DNA of 33,196 nucleotides from Thermodesulfobacteriota bacterium (GTDB lineage Bacteria > Desulfobacterota > Anaeroferrophillalia > Anaeroferrophillales > Tharpellaceae): contig JANTFH010000022.1 of NCBI GenBank assembly GCA_024763535.1, positions 1 through 33,196 on the forward strand, given 5' to 3'. Both the position numbers and the translations under genes were made by a program. Position 1 is the stretch's first letter, and each line of letters begins with the position of its first letter. This document shows positions 1-8,877 of this stretch, in pieces. The notes below the pieces were generated by a model. It was not told where the DNA came from. It made no database searches and was given only the letters and a program-made list of their open reading frames with translations.

Positions 1-91
1 CAGATTCAAAAGGAAATTCAATTATTGTAGCCTAAAATATGGGCTTTTGACCGATCGACTAGGTAAAGTAACTAAAGAGGAGGATAAAAAC

Positions 92-1675
92 ATGAAAAAA
101 CTATTTTTATTAACAATTTTAAGTCTTGCAGTGATAGCCGCATTAGCAGTTCCAAGCCGTAAGCTGAATGCAACAACAGATAAAGGAGTTGCAACCAAAG
201 GCGATAACCACTTTGAAGAATTGGCTAATTTGCCATTCGACAACAATTATCCCACCAAAGAGACCGCAAAAAATCTCGAAGATGAGATCTTTTTTCAGAG
301 AGCGGTTCAGGTGTATCATTGGGCTTTGCCGGCAATGAATATGTATGCCATGAAAGAGAGTTCTGAGAAAGATTTTGGAACAGGCTATGAGGTTATGTCG
401 ATCTATAAAGACAGGCTTAATGCGAAAACTATCATCACAACCCCAAATTCAGATGTAATATATGGTATTGGTTTTCTCGACCTTGCCAAAGATGGGCCTA
501 TGGTTATTGATGCGCCACCTATGTTGCAGGCATTGATTGATGATATGTGGCACCGAGCTATTGAAGGTCCAACGATTAACGGACACAAATATCTTGCAGA
601 TATAGGGCTTCCCGGTCCCGACAAAGGTAAAGGTGGAAAGTATTTAGTTTTGCCTCCGAATTATGATGGAAAAATTCCAAGTAAAGGATATTTCGTTTAC
701 AAAAGCAGGACAAATGGCGTATTTGTATTCTTACGTTCTTTCTTTAAAGACCCAAAGAACCTTGCACCTGCCGTAGCATCAATGATGAAGATAAAGATTT
801 ATCCTTACGGAAAAGAAGCAAGTGCTAAGGCAATGAAATTTCCCAATGCTTCTGTTGTTCCCTCAAATAGAATCGCACCTAAAGATGCCTCTTATTTCGA
901 AATGCTGAACCGCTTTATTCAAAATGAAGTGGTCGATGAAAGCGATAGCTATATGAGAGGGATTCTGGCATCTATCGGCATTGAAAAAGGGAAAGAGTTT
1001 AATCCTACTCCAGAGCAAAAAAAGCTATTGGACTATGCGGCGATGGCAGCATGGAAGATGGCAAAAGTTACTGCTCTAGACAAATGGGAAACACTTTATA
1101 AAACAAAATGGTACAAAGATAGACAATGGTGTAACCACGTACGTGATGGTTATCCTGGTTTTGGTACTGCTTACGATGATGTGAACTATAATGTTGCTGG
1201 TAAAAAAATGACCGATGTTGACGCCAAGATCCATATGTTTATCAACGCGTACAGCATGAGTCCGGGTATGATTAGTAATACTCCGGACGTAGGGGCTAAA
1301 TATCTTGAGGGAGCTAAAGATTCAGAAGGTAAATTCTTGTTGGGAGAAAACACTTATACTCTTACACTTCCTGCAAATATTCCTGCAAAAAATTTCTGGT
1401 CTATAACAGCTTACGATGCTGAAACCGCTGCCGGTCTCGATAATGGACAACCATTCCCTTCATTAGGATCAAGAGATAAGTTGCAGAAAAATGAAGATGG
1501 CTCTACGACGGTTTATTTTTCACCAAATCCTCCTAGTCAGGAAAACATGAAACGCAATTGGATCAAAACAGTACCCGGCAAAGGATGGTTCACGTTGCTT
1601 CGCCTCTATGGACCGGAGAAGGCATTCTTCGACCAGACGTGGAAACCGGGTGACTTTAAGAAAGTGAATAAATAA
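92..1675 (+). CDS. Exported DUF1254/DUF1214 protein, first of a pair
   Basis: A 527-residue protein of unknown biochemical role. The ATG at 92 is preceded by a strong AGAGGAGGA site at 76-84 and opens a signal peptide (MKKLFLLTILSLAVIAALA), so this start is preferred over the upstream in-frame ATG at 47. The N-terminal half has the DUF1254 pattern (FQRAVQVYHWALP near residue 70, then NSDVIYGIGFLDL and a DIGLPGPDKGKGGKYLVLPP segment). The C-terminal 120 residues match DUF1214 (NFWSITAYD, DNGQPFPS, KRNWIKTVPGKGWFTLLRLYGP, then FFDQTWKPGDF). The next gene is a paralogue 28 bp downstream, so the two are probably co-transcribed. The DNA is AT-rich (about 33% GC in 661-720), unlike most of the window, which hints at acquisition. 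The family call is firm; no function is proposed. Confidence 0.9.
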   Translation: MKKLFLLTILSLAVIAALAVPSRKLNATTDKGVATKGDNHFEELANLPFDNNYPTKETAKNLEDEIFFQRAVQVYHWALPAMNMYAMKESSEKDFGTGYEVMSIYKDRLNAKTIITTPNSDVIYGIGFLDLAKDGPMVIDAPPMLQALIDDMWHRAIEGPTINGHKYLADIGLPGPDKGKGGKYLVLPPNYDGKIPSKGYFVYKSRTNGVFVFLRSFFKDPKNLAPAVASMMKIKIYPYGKEASAKAMKFPNASVVPSNRIAPKDASYFEMLNRFIQNEVVDESDSYMRGILASIGIEKGKEFNPTPEQKKLLDYAAMAAWKMAKVTALDKWETLYKTKWYKDRQWCNHVRDGYPGFGTAYDDVNYNVAGKKMTDVDAKIHMFINAYSMSPGMISNTPDVGAKYLEGAKDSEGKFLLGENTYTLTLPANIPAKNFWSITAYDAETAAGLDNGQPFPSLGSRDKLQKNEDGSTTVYFSPNPPSQENMKRNWIKTVPGKGWFTLLRLYGPEKAFFDQTWKPGDFKKVNK

Positions 1676-1703
1676 TAATTTTTCATAAAAGGAGAAACAT
1701 CAC

Positions 1704-3200
1704 ATGAATAAAATATTCTTCCGCGCTTTGACACTTTCTCTCCTGGTCGCTTGCCTGCCCCTTGTTTCGGCAGCAGCGTCCGTTTCCCTGGATAAGGCGA
1801 AGCTGATCGGTGATGAGACCATCACAACGCCCTACGGCGAGATTCAGATCGAAGACAATTACATCACCAAGGGCTCACAAGAATTACTTGATGCCTTGGA
1901 CTTTCAGAGAGCTTGTCAAGCTTATTTCTGGACTACTCCTGAAGTTTCTTATAAGCAATGGCAAGTAGCTCAGGCCGAGACATTCAATGCTCATAATTTG
2001 GGTGAATTTGTAGTTTACAAAACACTTAAAGAGAAAAGAGGTGTTGTAACAGGAAACTTAACAACTCCTTACGTTATTAACTTTTTAAGTCTGAAAGACG
2101 GCGCCATTTCAGTAAACGTACCAGCAGGGAAAATTGCCGGAATGTTCTTGGATTTATGGCAAAAACCCGTAGCAGATATCGGACTTACAGGACCTGACCA
2201 AGGAAAAGGTGGAAGCTACATTATTGTTGGTCCTGAAGAAGATATGAGTAAATACAAAGGAAAAGCAGATTTTGTTTTCCAGTCTGAAACCAATAATATT
2301 TTTATAGGATTGCGTATTCTTGACCCATCACCTGAGTTTGATGCTAAAGTTAAAAAAGAGATGAAAGTTGGAAGAGTTGGTAATAAAGCCACTCCTGTAA
2401 AATTCATTGAAGGTGTTGATAAAGAGTGGTCGGGAACAGCTCCTCGAGGTTTAGAATATTGGAAATTATTGAGCCAAATTCTTCAAGAAGAGCCGGTCCG
2501 AGAACAAGATAAAGCGCTTATGGCAATGCTTGAGCCTTTAGGAATTAAAAAAGGAGAGGCATTTAATCCTGATGAGCGTCAAAAGAAAATACTTTTAAAA
2601 GGTGCAGCAATGGGTGAATTAATGTTGCGTAATCTGCAAACTACCCCTCGTTTCTCTGAGCCTTACTGGAAAGGAACATCTTGGTATAAATCATTCGATT
2701 TCACTGTTCCTCAAATTACAGATTACAAAGTTGAACTTGACGAAAGAGCTGTTTGGTTCTACGAAGCGGTTACATCTTCAGAAGGAATGGTTAACCCTAC
2801 TCCTGGCAAAGGTCAGGTTTACATGACTACCAAAAGAGACAGTAAAGGAAATCTGCTTCGTGCTGATAAAACTTACAAACTGCACATTCCAAAAGATGTT
2901 CCTGTAGCACAATTCTGGTCGGTTACCCTTTATAGCGAAAATACAAGACGCCCTTACGATAACGGTGGCAAAGATATCAAGGATGTCAATTTAAGCAGTA
3001 GAATGAAACAGCTTCAATACAATGATGACGGAAGTGTCGATATTTATATTGGAGCTAAATCTCCTAAAGGTATGGAAAGCAACTTTATAAAAACGGTGGG
3101 CGATGACGGCTGGTTTGTCTATTTCCGCCTCTATGCCCCAACTGAGCCGTTCTTTGACAAATCGTTTTCCTTGCCCGATTTCGAAGAAATCTCTTTTTGA
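1704..3200 (+). CDS. Exported DUF1254/DUF1214 protein, second of the pair
   Basis: A 498-residue paralogue of the preceding gene, with AAAGGAGA at 1688-1695 before the ATG. A signal peptide (MNKIFFRALTLSLLVACLPLVSAAA) leads to DUF1254 (FQRACQAYFWTTPEVSY, TTPYVINFLSLKDG, ADIGLTGPDQGKGGSYIIVGP) and C-terminal DUF1214 (FWSVTLYSENTRRPYDNG, SNFIKTVGDDGWFVYFRLYAP). Compared with its neighbour it lacks roughly 30 residues before the DIGL-GP motif. Base composition is patchy inside the gene: the first 150 bases and last 100 bases are GC-richer than the middle, as if a native gene had recombined with an AT-rich relative. No terminator is visible before the next gene. Function unknown; periplasmic location is inferred from the signal peptide. 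Confidence 0.9.
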   Translation: MNKIFFRALTLSLLVACLPLVSAAASVSLDKAKLIGDETITTPYGEIQIEDNYITKGSQELLDALDFQRACQAYFWTTPEVSYKQWQVAQAETFNAHNLGEFVVYKTLKEKRGVVTGNLTTPYVINFLSLKDGAISVNVPAGKIAGMFLDLWQKPVADIGLTGPDQGKGGSYIIVGPEEDMSKYKGKADFVFQSETNNIFIGLRILDPSPEFDAKVKKEMKVGRVGNKATPVKFIEGVDKEWSGTAPRGLEYWKLLSQILQEEPVREQDKALMAMLEPLGIKKGEAFNPDERQKKILLKGAAMGELMLRNLQTTPRFSEPYWKGTSWYKSFDFTVPQITDYKVELDERAVWFYEAVTSSEGMVNPTPGKGQVYMTTKRDSKGNLLRADKTYKLHIPKDVPVAQFWSVTLYSENTRRPYDNGGKDIKDVNLSSRMKQLQYNDDGSVDIYIGAKSPKGMESNFIKTVGDDGWFVYFRLYAPTEPFFDKSFSLPDFEEISF

Positions 3201-3320
3201 TTGAATCATTTATCAAGAGGGTACGCTTGTCCATGATAGTCACTTTTTCTTGGGCTATTGTGGTGCGGATAGTTACTCTATAAACGTGAATTATTGTAGA
3301 ATTTTGGATTGGAGAAAATA

Positions 3321-4118
3321 ATGTTAAGATGTCGGATCTGTTTGATATTACTTTTTGTTCTATGCGTGGTCACAATAACGACGACCTGGGCTCAAGAAAA
3401 TGGGGATGCTATTGCCCAGGCCAACAACCCCCTGGCCAATATGAAGGCATTTAATATTCAAAATTACTATATTGGTGATCTGACTGAGTCGGATGACGAT
3501 GCCAACCAGTTCTGGCTGCGTTACGCTCAGCCGTTTTCACTGGCCGGAACTCACTGGCTGATGCGGGCTTCACTGCCGGTAAACACTTTTCCCACGCCAC
3601 CGGACGCAAAGACGGAAACCGGCATAGGAGATTTTGGCATCTTTGCCGCTTACCTTTTTGACACCGGCAATCCCGCAGTCAGTTTTGGTATAGGTCCGCA
3701 GTTGACCACCCCGACCGCCAGCAATGATGATCTGGGAAGTGAGAAGTGGTCAGCCGGTTTTGCCAATGTTTTATTCAATGCTACGTCACCGAAAATACAA
3801 TATGGCTATCTGCTTACCTGGCAACACAGTTTTGCCGGCAAGGATAGTCGAGCTGATGTTAATGTGGGAGCCTTCCAACCTTTTGCGATGTATCAGTTGG
3901 GAGGCGGAACCTATCTGCGGGCGGCACCAATCTGGGTATACAACTTTGAGAGTGACAATTATAGCGTTCCTCTGGGACTGGGTATTGGACAAGTAGTAAA
4001 GAAAGGGAAGACAGTATTTAATTTCTTTGTCGAGCCACAGTTCTCGGTTCTTGATCATGGACCAGGACAACCGCAATGGCAGATCTATTTCGCAGTAAAT
4101 ATGCAATTTATGCAATAA
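3321..4118 (+). CDS. Outer-membrane beta-barrel protein, MetA-like
   Basis: A 265-residue exported protein. The ATG at 3321 follows GGAG at 3311-3314 with good spacing and gives a signal peptide ending near TTTWAQ; a TTG at 3309 would sit on top of that site and is not favoured. The mature chain alternates polar and aromatic residues in short strands separated by Gly-rich turns ([69 protein letters not shown]) and ends in a barrel-like strand with a terminal aromatic ([11 protein letters not shown]). This is the pattern of the phenol-degradation MetA/neuromedin-U-like barrel family, whose members are loosely annotated as transporters. It lies 120 bp downstream of the DUF1254 pair on the same strand, so co-expression is plausible. 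Substrate unknown. Confidence 0.75.
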   Translation: MLRCRICLILLFVLCVVTITTTWAQENGDAIAQANNPLANMKAFNIQNYYIGDLTESDDDANQFWLRYAQPFSLAGTHWLMRASLPVNTFPTPPDAKTETGIGDFGIFAAYLFDTGNPAVSFGIGPQLTTPTASNDDLGSEKWSAGFANVLFNATSPKIQYGYLLTWQHSFAGKDSRADVNVGAFQPFAMYQLGGGTYLRAAPIWVYNFESDNYSVPLGLGIGQVVKKGKTVFNFFVEPQFSVLDHGPGQPQWQIYFAVNMQFMQ

Positions 4119-4169
4119 AACAAAAGAGGAGAAAAATAAGAAAGAATGTTTATAAAGAGTTTACTGTAA

Positions 4170-4363
4170 CAACATCAACAGAAGGATTTACAAAAAAAAT
4201 CAACCGTAATAATTATTGCAGTCGGGTTAATATCCATAGCAGGTTGTGCACAAAAAAATCGGCTGTTTTTTTCATGAAGGCTGACAAGAGCTTCAAGGAG
4301 ATCGTTGCGGAAGCTAAAATTTTTACATTTTATATATGGTTTAAATGCCTTCTCATCGTATGA
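4170..4363 (+). pseudogene. Remnants of a lipoprotein gene and a second small gene
   Basis: The 318 bases between the barrel gene and ecotin (4119-4436) hold no convincing intact gene. In one frame, an open stretch from 4170 to 4277 encodes KKSTVIIIAVGLISIAGCAQ, a textbook lipoprotein signal with a lipobox ending at Cys, but it has no start codon and stops nine codons after the Cys. Its TGA overlaps an ATG at 4274 (ATGA) that opens a 29-codon frame beginning MKADKSFKEIVAEAK. That opening resembles the N-terminal lead of some rhodanese-domain proteins, but the frame then loses sense and ends at 4363. Together they look like decayed heads of two once-coupled genes. The lipobox is seen; the rhodanese link is a weak guess. 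Confidence 0.35.
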
Positions 4364-4436
4364 AATGTCTGCAATGCGTCACAAAACGTCTAACCCGGAC
4401 GCGCAGGCGACCGGATTGGACGCAGAAAGGAGAGTT

Positions 4437-4907
4437 ATGAAAAAGATATGTGTTCTTGCCTTTGCTCTGGTACTTGCCGGGGCCCTCGTCGGCCACGCGG
4501 CGGATAATATGAAAGCATTTCCACCGGCTGAAAAAGGGATGATGCGCTACGTCCTGCAGCTCCCTGAGCAGAAGGTCGAATCGGCATCCAAGGTGGAACT
4601 GATTGTCGGAAAATCGGTTATGGTTGATAAAAACAGGTACTTCTTTGGCGGGAAAATCACGAAGCAGACCATTAAAGGATGGGGATTTACCCGCTATATA
4701 GTCAACGAACTGGGTCCCATGGCCGGCTCACTGATGGCAGCCAACCCGAACACCCCTAAAACTAAACGCTTCATTACGCTCGGCGGCGAGCCCTATCTCA
4801 TTCGCTACAACAGCCGTCTGCCGGTCGTTATCTATGTCCCCGAGGGGGTTGAGGTCCGTTACCGGATATGGAGTGCCGGAGAAACTAAACCACTCGAAAA
4901 AGGCTAA
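4437..4907 (+). CDS. eco: Ecotin-family periplasmic serine protease inhibitor
   Basis: A 156-residue precursor with a signal peptide cleaved near GHA-ADN. The ATG at 4437 has AAAGGAGAG at 4426-4434. Landmarks shared with E. coli ecotin run in order: the FPPAEKGMMRYVLQLP start, KVELIVGKSVMVD, GGKI..TIKGWGFTRYIV, the reactive loop GSLMAANP, and RYNSRLPVVIYVPEGVEVRYRIW, which includes the C-terminal dimerisation strand. By alignment, P1 is Leu99 (Met84 in E. coli) with P1' Met100. Ecotins form dimers that cap trypsin-fold proteases in the periplasm and protect against host, predator or competitor proteases. Oddly, both cysteines of the E. coli disulfide (C50, C87) are replaced, by Lys65 and Ala102, and the mature protein has no Cys. 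It is followed directly by a strong terminator. Confidence 0.93.
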   Translation: MKKICVLAFALVLAGALVGHAADNMKAFPPAEKGMMRYVLQLPEQKVESASKVELIVGKSVMVDKNRYFFGGKITKQTIKGWGFTRYIVNELGPMAGSLMAANPNTPKTKRFITLGGEPYLIRYNSRLPVVIYVPEGVEVRYRIWSAGETKPLEKG

Positions 4908-4913
4908 TCCTGT

Positions 4914-4943
4914 AACCCGGAGCCGACATTGCGGCTCCGGGTT
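4914..4943 (+). terminator. Rho-independent terminator after ecotin gene
   Basis: A perfect 12-bp inverted repeat, AACCCGGAGCCG and CGGCTCCGGGTT, closes on a 6-nt loop and runs into a short T stretch 7 bases after the ecotin stop codon. The stem is GC-rich; the T tract is short (TTT). Confidence 0.75.
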
Positions 4944-5089
4944 TCCCTGATCATTCAAAGAATAACCGGCAAAACACGAAACCTCACCCATCGATCTAAC
5001 CCTCCCCAAATAAACAGCACGATAATTGCATTACTTCCTGAAAAATGTTAACCGAAAATTTTCACAATCATTTCAGGAGATCAATTTCC

Positions 5090-7618
5090 ATGAAAAAACA
5101 GACCCGAATTTTAAGTATCAGTTTCTGCATTATCTTGCTCTCATGCCTGCTGTGCTCGCTGAGTATCAAAACCGAAATTTGCCGGGCCGGATGGGCCGAC
5201 GGTATAAAGAGTAAGCTTTTCCCGCCGGCACCACCACTATCAGATGATGACGACGATGATTTCTACAAGGAAGATATAAGCGGGGATTTCAGTTTTACCT
5301 GGGATGATAATCATGAGTGGGATTCCTGGAAAAACCGGGGCAATTACCGTTTTTACACCCTCGACGGCGAAATTTACTGCATTCGCGGTCAGTATGCTCA
5401 CGGGCTTGATCTTTTCAAATACGACCGCGAAAATAGCGAAATTCATTTTCAGCGCCAGATTTTCGACGACGATTACTCCCTGACCGGGCCTGAATTCGAC
5501 CCTCTACTGTTCGCCTATCAGGGACACTATTATGCGATCCACTATTATGAAAGTTTTGTTCCTCAATATCAGGACACACCGAAATACGAAGGCCGCCGCT
5601 TTCTGCTGGCCTATGCCGACGGTCTGAAAAAAGATGACAAATGGCACTGGACCGACAATATGCCGGTTGACGGCCGCCATCACGAATTCAAGATCTACCG
5701 CGGGGCCGCCGCCGACAACGACTACCTCTACCTGGTCTACGACAGTTATGTTAAAGATGATGATATTCACTACCATGAAGAGGATATCTATATCGACAAA
5801 GCGGTAATCGATGCCGAACACCGGCTGAAAATCCTGCACACCTATAAACTGCATGATGTCATGGCCCGGGAGAGTCACCACCCCTATGCCGTAACCTCGT
5901 TTACACATCCCGACGGCAATACCCGTCTTCTGATCTCCTATTCAGGAGAGAATAATGACGATAAGGAGAACAAGGGCGGCGGCGTCCTGATTTTTGATCC
6001 TGTCCGTGACCATCACAAGCATCTCTACACCAGCGAAAAATTCGCTTTCAGCATCAGGGCAATCCACGGAACTATCAAGGGTGATCGTCATTCACCTTCC
6101 GGGAGCCGGAAGGACGGCAACCGCATCCAGGTATTCTACAACCACTGCACCCCCTCTCACTGGGATGGCATCCACCATATTGACGACCGGGGAACCTTCT
6201 ACTATCGCACCTACCGGATTGAAAGAGATGACGACGATGACGATGATGACAAAGATGAAATTGATTACGATTATGAACCGGTCGCCAAAGGTGAAATCAG
6301 GTTGGGTAATGAAGATTACCACCCCGACAACTGGGATCGAATGAATCTTGATGTCGCCAGCCTGCTGAAACCGGTCAAACTGGATGATGACGATCCGGCC
6401 GGATATAATTTCAAGCAGCGGATTTGGATGTTCTACACCGATAAAGACGGAATCATTCGGGGAAAAGGCTTTATCTCCGATATCTGGCACTTCATTCCTC
6501 AGCACCAGGCCGATGGCCGGATGGCCAGTTATGTTGAGAGTTCCGACCTTTGGGATACCGATACCTACGGTGACGAAATCAAGAAAACCTGGATTTTATA
6601 CGGTATCATCGAGGGGGCTCCGCCCTGCTCCATCGACTGGGATAAATGGGATGACAATCACTCCTCCGACAAGCCCCCATCCAGCATAACGTATGTCGAA
6701 GAGCATGAGAAAAAGTGCCAGGTAAGCCTGAGTGCCGAGGCCTCCTGGTATTGGCAAATCGGGGCTGAGGGTGAAATTGCCGGCGGTGAAACCAAATTCA
6801 GCAAAAAACTGTCGCAGGAGGTCGAAAACAGCATTTCAACCACGGTCGGCTCCGACCTGACTTTTGACCTGAATAAAGATATGCAGATTCTGGGAGCCAA
6901 ACTTTATATTATCCCGAAGGTAAAACGGATTACTTACGCTCTTTTTCCGTGGTGGGAAGAAGATTTCAGCCGTGAGCATTCCGCCGACCAGATCTTCAGC
7001 TACCGCTTCCTGGCCAGCGCCTCCAGGTCGCATACCGAATACCTGCCCTTAACCGACCCGCTGTTCGGGTTTACCGATGCGGAGCATCAGAAAAGTTTCG
7101 ATAGCGGCCGGTTCAACGATCCGTCGCTGGCGGTCTGGATGATCGATGACTATGCTTCCGGCGGCCGGCGCAATCTGCAGAACAATCAGGATAAAGCCAT
7201 TACCCTGCCCCTCGAATGGCACTGTCCCGGAACCGGAGATCAGGCCTGGTTCGAGGAAGTCCGGGAAAAATCGGTTACCACCAGCCAGGAAAATGAATTT
7301 GAGGTTTCCGAAGAGGTCGATTTACCGAGTGTCTTTTCAATCAGCGGCGGAATCTCTTTCTCCTGGGGACTTAAATCCCAGGTCACCACCCAGCTTTCCC
7401 GGAAACTGGAGTTATCATACGAATATCTGATCGAGGATAATGACGGCCCCGATATCTCCGGCCTGGAATTAACTGCCTACTGGTTTTACGAAGCCGACAA
7501 GATCAAAGATCTCTGGTACATTGATTACCTGGAGAAAGGAGAACATCCCTGGTATATAGGTTATGTTGTCGAAGATATCTATGATAAATGCGGCCCCGAT
7601 AACGGCGGCGGCAGTTGA
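5090..7618 (+). CDS. Large secreted Asp-rich protein of unknown function
   Basis: An 842-residue protein I do not recognise. The ATG at 5090 has CAGGAGA at 5074-5080 and opens an export signal; LLSC at 16-19 could be a lipobox, but cleavage near CRA-GWA by signal peptidase I is equally possible. The protein is very acidic, with Asp runs at residues 52-57 (six) and 380-387 (eight) and further DDDD clusters, possible Ca2+ sites. Residues about 60-480 carry repeated aromatic, Gly and Asp strands (YRFYTLDGEIYCIRGQYAHG, FAYQGHYYAIHYYES, DNDYLYLVYDSY) like a beta-propeller or sugar-binding fold. Residues about 560-800 contain long Ser/Thr-alternating beta segments (SISTTVGSDLTFDL; FSISGGISFSWGLKSQVTTQLS) that resemble the insertion hairpins of aerolysin-like pore formers. 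It stands alone, with a terminator behind it. Fold assignments are inference only. Confidence 0.85.
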   Translation: MKKQTRILSISFCIILLSCLLCSLSIKTEICRAGWADGIKSKLFPPAPPLSDDDDDDFYKEDISGDFSFTWDDNHEWDSWKNRGNYRFYTLDGEIYCIRGQYAHGLDLFKYDRENSEIHFQRQIFDDDYSLTGPEFDPLLFAYQGHYYAIHYYESFVPQYQDTPKYEGRRFLLAYADGLKKDDKWHWTDNMPVDGRHHEFKIYRGAAADNDYLYLVYDSYVKDDDIHYHEEDIYIDKAVIDAEHRLKILHTYKLHDVMARESHHPYAVTSFTHPDGNTRLLISYSGENNDDKENKGGGVLIFDPVRDHHKHLYTSEKFAFSIRAIHGTIKGDRHSPSGSRKDGNRIQVFYNHCTPSHWDGIHHIDDRGTFYYRTYRIERDDDDDDDDKDEIDYDYEPVAKGEIRLGNEDYHPDNWDRMNLDVASLLKPVKLDDDDPAGYNFKQRIWMFYTDKDGIIRGKGFISDIWHFIPQHQADGRMASYVESSDLWDTDTYGDEIKKTWILYGIIEGAPPCSIDWDKWDDNHSSDKPPSSITYVEEHEKKCQVSLSAEASWYWQIGAEGEIAGGETKFSKKLSQEVENSISTTVGSDLTFDLNKDMQILGAKLYIIPKVKRITYALFPWWEEDFSREHSADQIFSYRFLASASRSHTEYLPLTDPLFGFTDAEHQKSFDSGRFNDPSLAVWMIDDYASGGRRNLQNNQDKAITLPLEWHCPGTGDQAWFEEVREKSVTTSQENEFEVSEEVDLPSVFSISGGISFSWGLKSQVTTQLSRKLELSYEYLIEDNDGPDISGLELTAYWFYEADKIKDLWYIDYLEKGEHPWYIGYVVEDIYDKCGPDNGGGS

Positions 7619-7649
7619 ATCAGTTTACCGCAACTGACCATATAAAAAA

Positions 7650-7683
7650 AAAGGGGCCCGACAATTAATTGTCGGACCCCTTT
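7650..7683. terminator. Bidirectional terminator between convergent genes
   Basis: AAAGGGG-C-CCGACAAT pairs with ATTGTCGG-A-CCCCTTT around a tiny loop, with one mismatch. On the minus strand the stem is followed by nine T residues (the A run at 7644-7652), so it is strongest for the OmpA-family gene; on the plus strand only TTT follows. Confidence 0.85.
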
Positions 7684-7716
7684 CTACTGGTAATTCAGCT
7701 TAAGATGAAATGAAAC

Positions 7717-8877
7717 TTATTTAACCGGCTTCAATTCAACTCTGCGGTTTTTAGCGCGTCCCTCTTTGCTGCCGTTGTCGGCAATCGGCTGAGTCAGGCC
7801 AAAACCTTTAGCGGTAAGACGACCGGCATCAACACCTTTGTCAACAAAATACTTCATGACGGCCTGAGCCCGTTTCTCTGAAAGAACCATGTTGTACTCG
7901 GCCGGGCCGGTGCTGTCCGTATGACCATCGATTTCAACTTTGAGATCCTGGTTCTGACCCAGAACTTTGACTGCCTCGTCAAGCATATTAAAGGCCTGCG
8001 GGTCGATAACCGTGCTATCAAAACCGAACAGTACAGTTGCCTGATAGGTCCAGCAGCCTCTCTCGTTTACAGTCGCACCCTTAGGCGTATTAGGACATTG
8101 ATCAAGCGAATCGATTACGCCGTCGCCATCACTGTCAGCCGGAGCCGCAGCAACCGGTTTCGGAGCCGGTGCAGCCTTGGTCAGAAAAACGCCTTCTACG
8201 AAAGCGGCCAGTTTACCGGAACCCGCCAGATCATTGGCGGTAGTGGCGAAGCCACAGGTGCCGGCAGCAGCAACCTGCTCCATAATCTTTTTACCGGCCG
8301 GACTGTCGTCGAGCAGGATGGTATAGATACAAAGCCGATCGCCATACTGTTTCTTCAACGCGGCAGCCGCCTTGACCGGAACTTTATCCATCAGGTCGCC
8401 ATCACTGATAACGATCACAGCAATTTTACCCTGACTGTTCTTCAGGCTTGCACCCGCAGTCTGCAAAGCATTTGCCAACGGAACATTACTGCCGCCGACA
8501 GGATTCTTAACCGCATCAAGAGAGGCCCCCAGACCTGAAGTTGAGTATTGGGCCGGACCGAAATTATTATAAACTCTATTCTTGGGACCGAAAGTAATCA
8601 GCTGAGCCTTATAATTTAATTCCGGCAGGGAATTATTTACAGCACCCAACAACTCTTTACTTATATCGAGTTTCGTCTTGGCTCCATATTTTTCCGACAT
8701 CGAAGTAGAGTCATCCATAACGATAACAATATTATTGACCTTGGGAGCATAGCGATCCGCACTGAATTTATAGGGAGCAAAAGACGGTGAGGTTTTCTGT
8801 ACCGGCTGTCCGGCACAACTAATCAGAAACAGACTGATTACAGCCAACAGTGATACGGTTAAAAGATTTTTTTTCAT
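7717..8877 (-). CDS. VWA / thrombospondin-3 / OmpA lipoprotein
   Basis: A 386-residue outer-membrane lipoprotein. The ATG at 8877 is preceded by GAGGAGGAT and opens MKKNLLTVSLLAVISLFLISC, ending in the lipobox LISC. A von Willebrand factor A domain follows (about residues 45-240) with the MIDAS start DDSTS inside VIVMDDSTSMSEKYG and a later VIVISDGDLMD strand. Then comes one thrombospondin type-3 Ca2+ repeat (DSDGDGVIDSLDQCPNTP), and finally an OmpA C-terminal peptidoglycan-binding domain (VEIDGHTDSTGPAEYN ... LSEKRAQAVMKYF ... NRRVEL). The likely role is anchoring the outer membrane to peptidoglycan while presenting a metal-dependent protein-binding module in the periplasm. It is monocistronic, with its own good promoter at 9004-9032 and a strong terminator. 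Confidence 0.92.
   Translation of the reverse strand: MKKNLLTVSLLAVISLFLISCAGQPVQKTSPSFAPYKFSADRYAPKVNNIVIVMDDSTSMSEKYGAKTKLDISKELLGAVNNSLPELNYKAQLITFGPKNRVYNNFGPAQYSTSGLGASLDAVKNPVGGSNVPLANALQTAGASLKNSQGKIAVIVISDGDLMDKVPVKAAAALKKQYGDRLCIYTILLDDSPAGKKIMEQVAAAGTCGFATTANDLAGSGKLAAFVEGVFLTKAAPAPKPVAAAPADSDGDGVIDSLDQCPNTPKGATVNERGCWTYQATVLFGFDSTVIDPQAFNMLDEAVKVLGQNQDLKVEIDGHTDSTGPAEYNMVLSEKRAQAVMKYFVDKGVDAGRLTAKGFGLTQPIADNGSKEGRAKNRRVELKPVK

Noticed and set aside
4076-4363. 95-codon plus-strand frame overlapping the end of the barrel gene
   Set aside because: It overlaps 43 bases of a well-supported gene, has no ribosome site, and its sequence looks random until the fragment starting at 4274.
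7921-8538. 205-codon plus-strand frame opposite the OmpA-family gene
   Set aside because: The opposite strand has a complete lipoprotein with recognised domains; this frame has no site, no motif and an odd composition, so it is a shadow.
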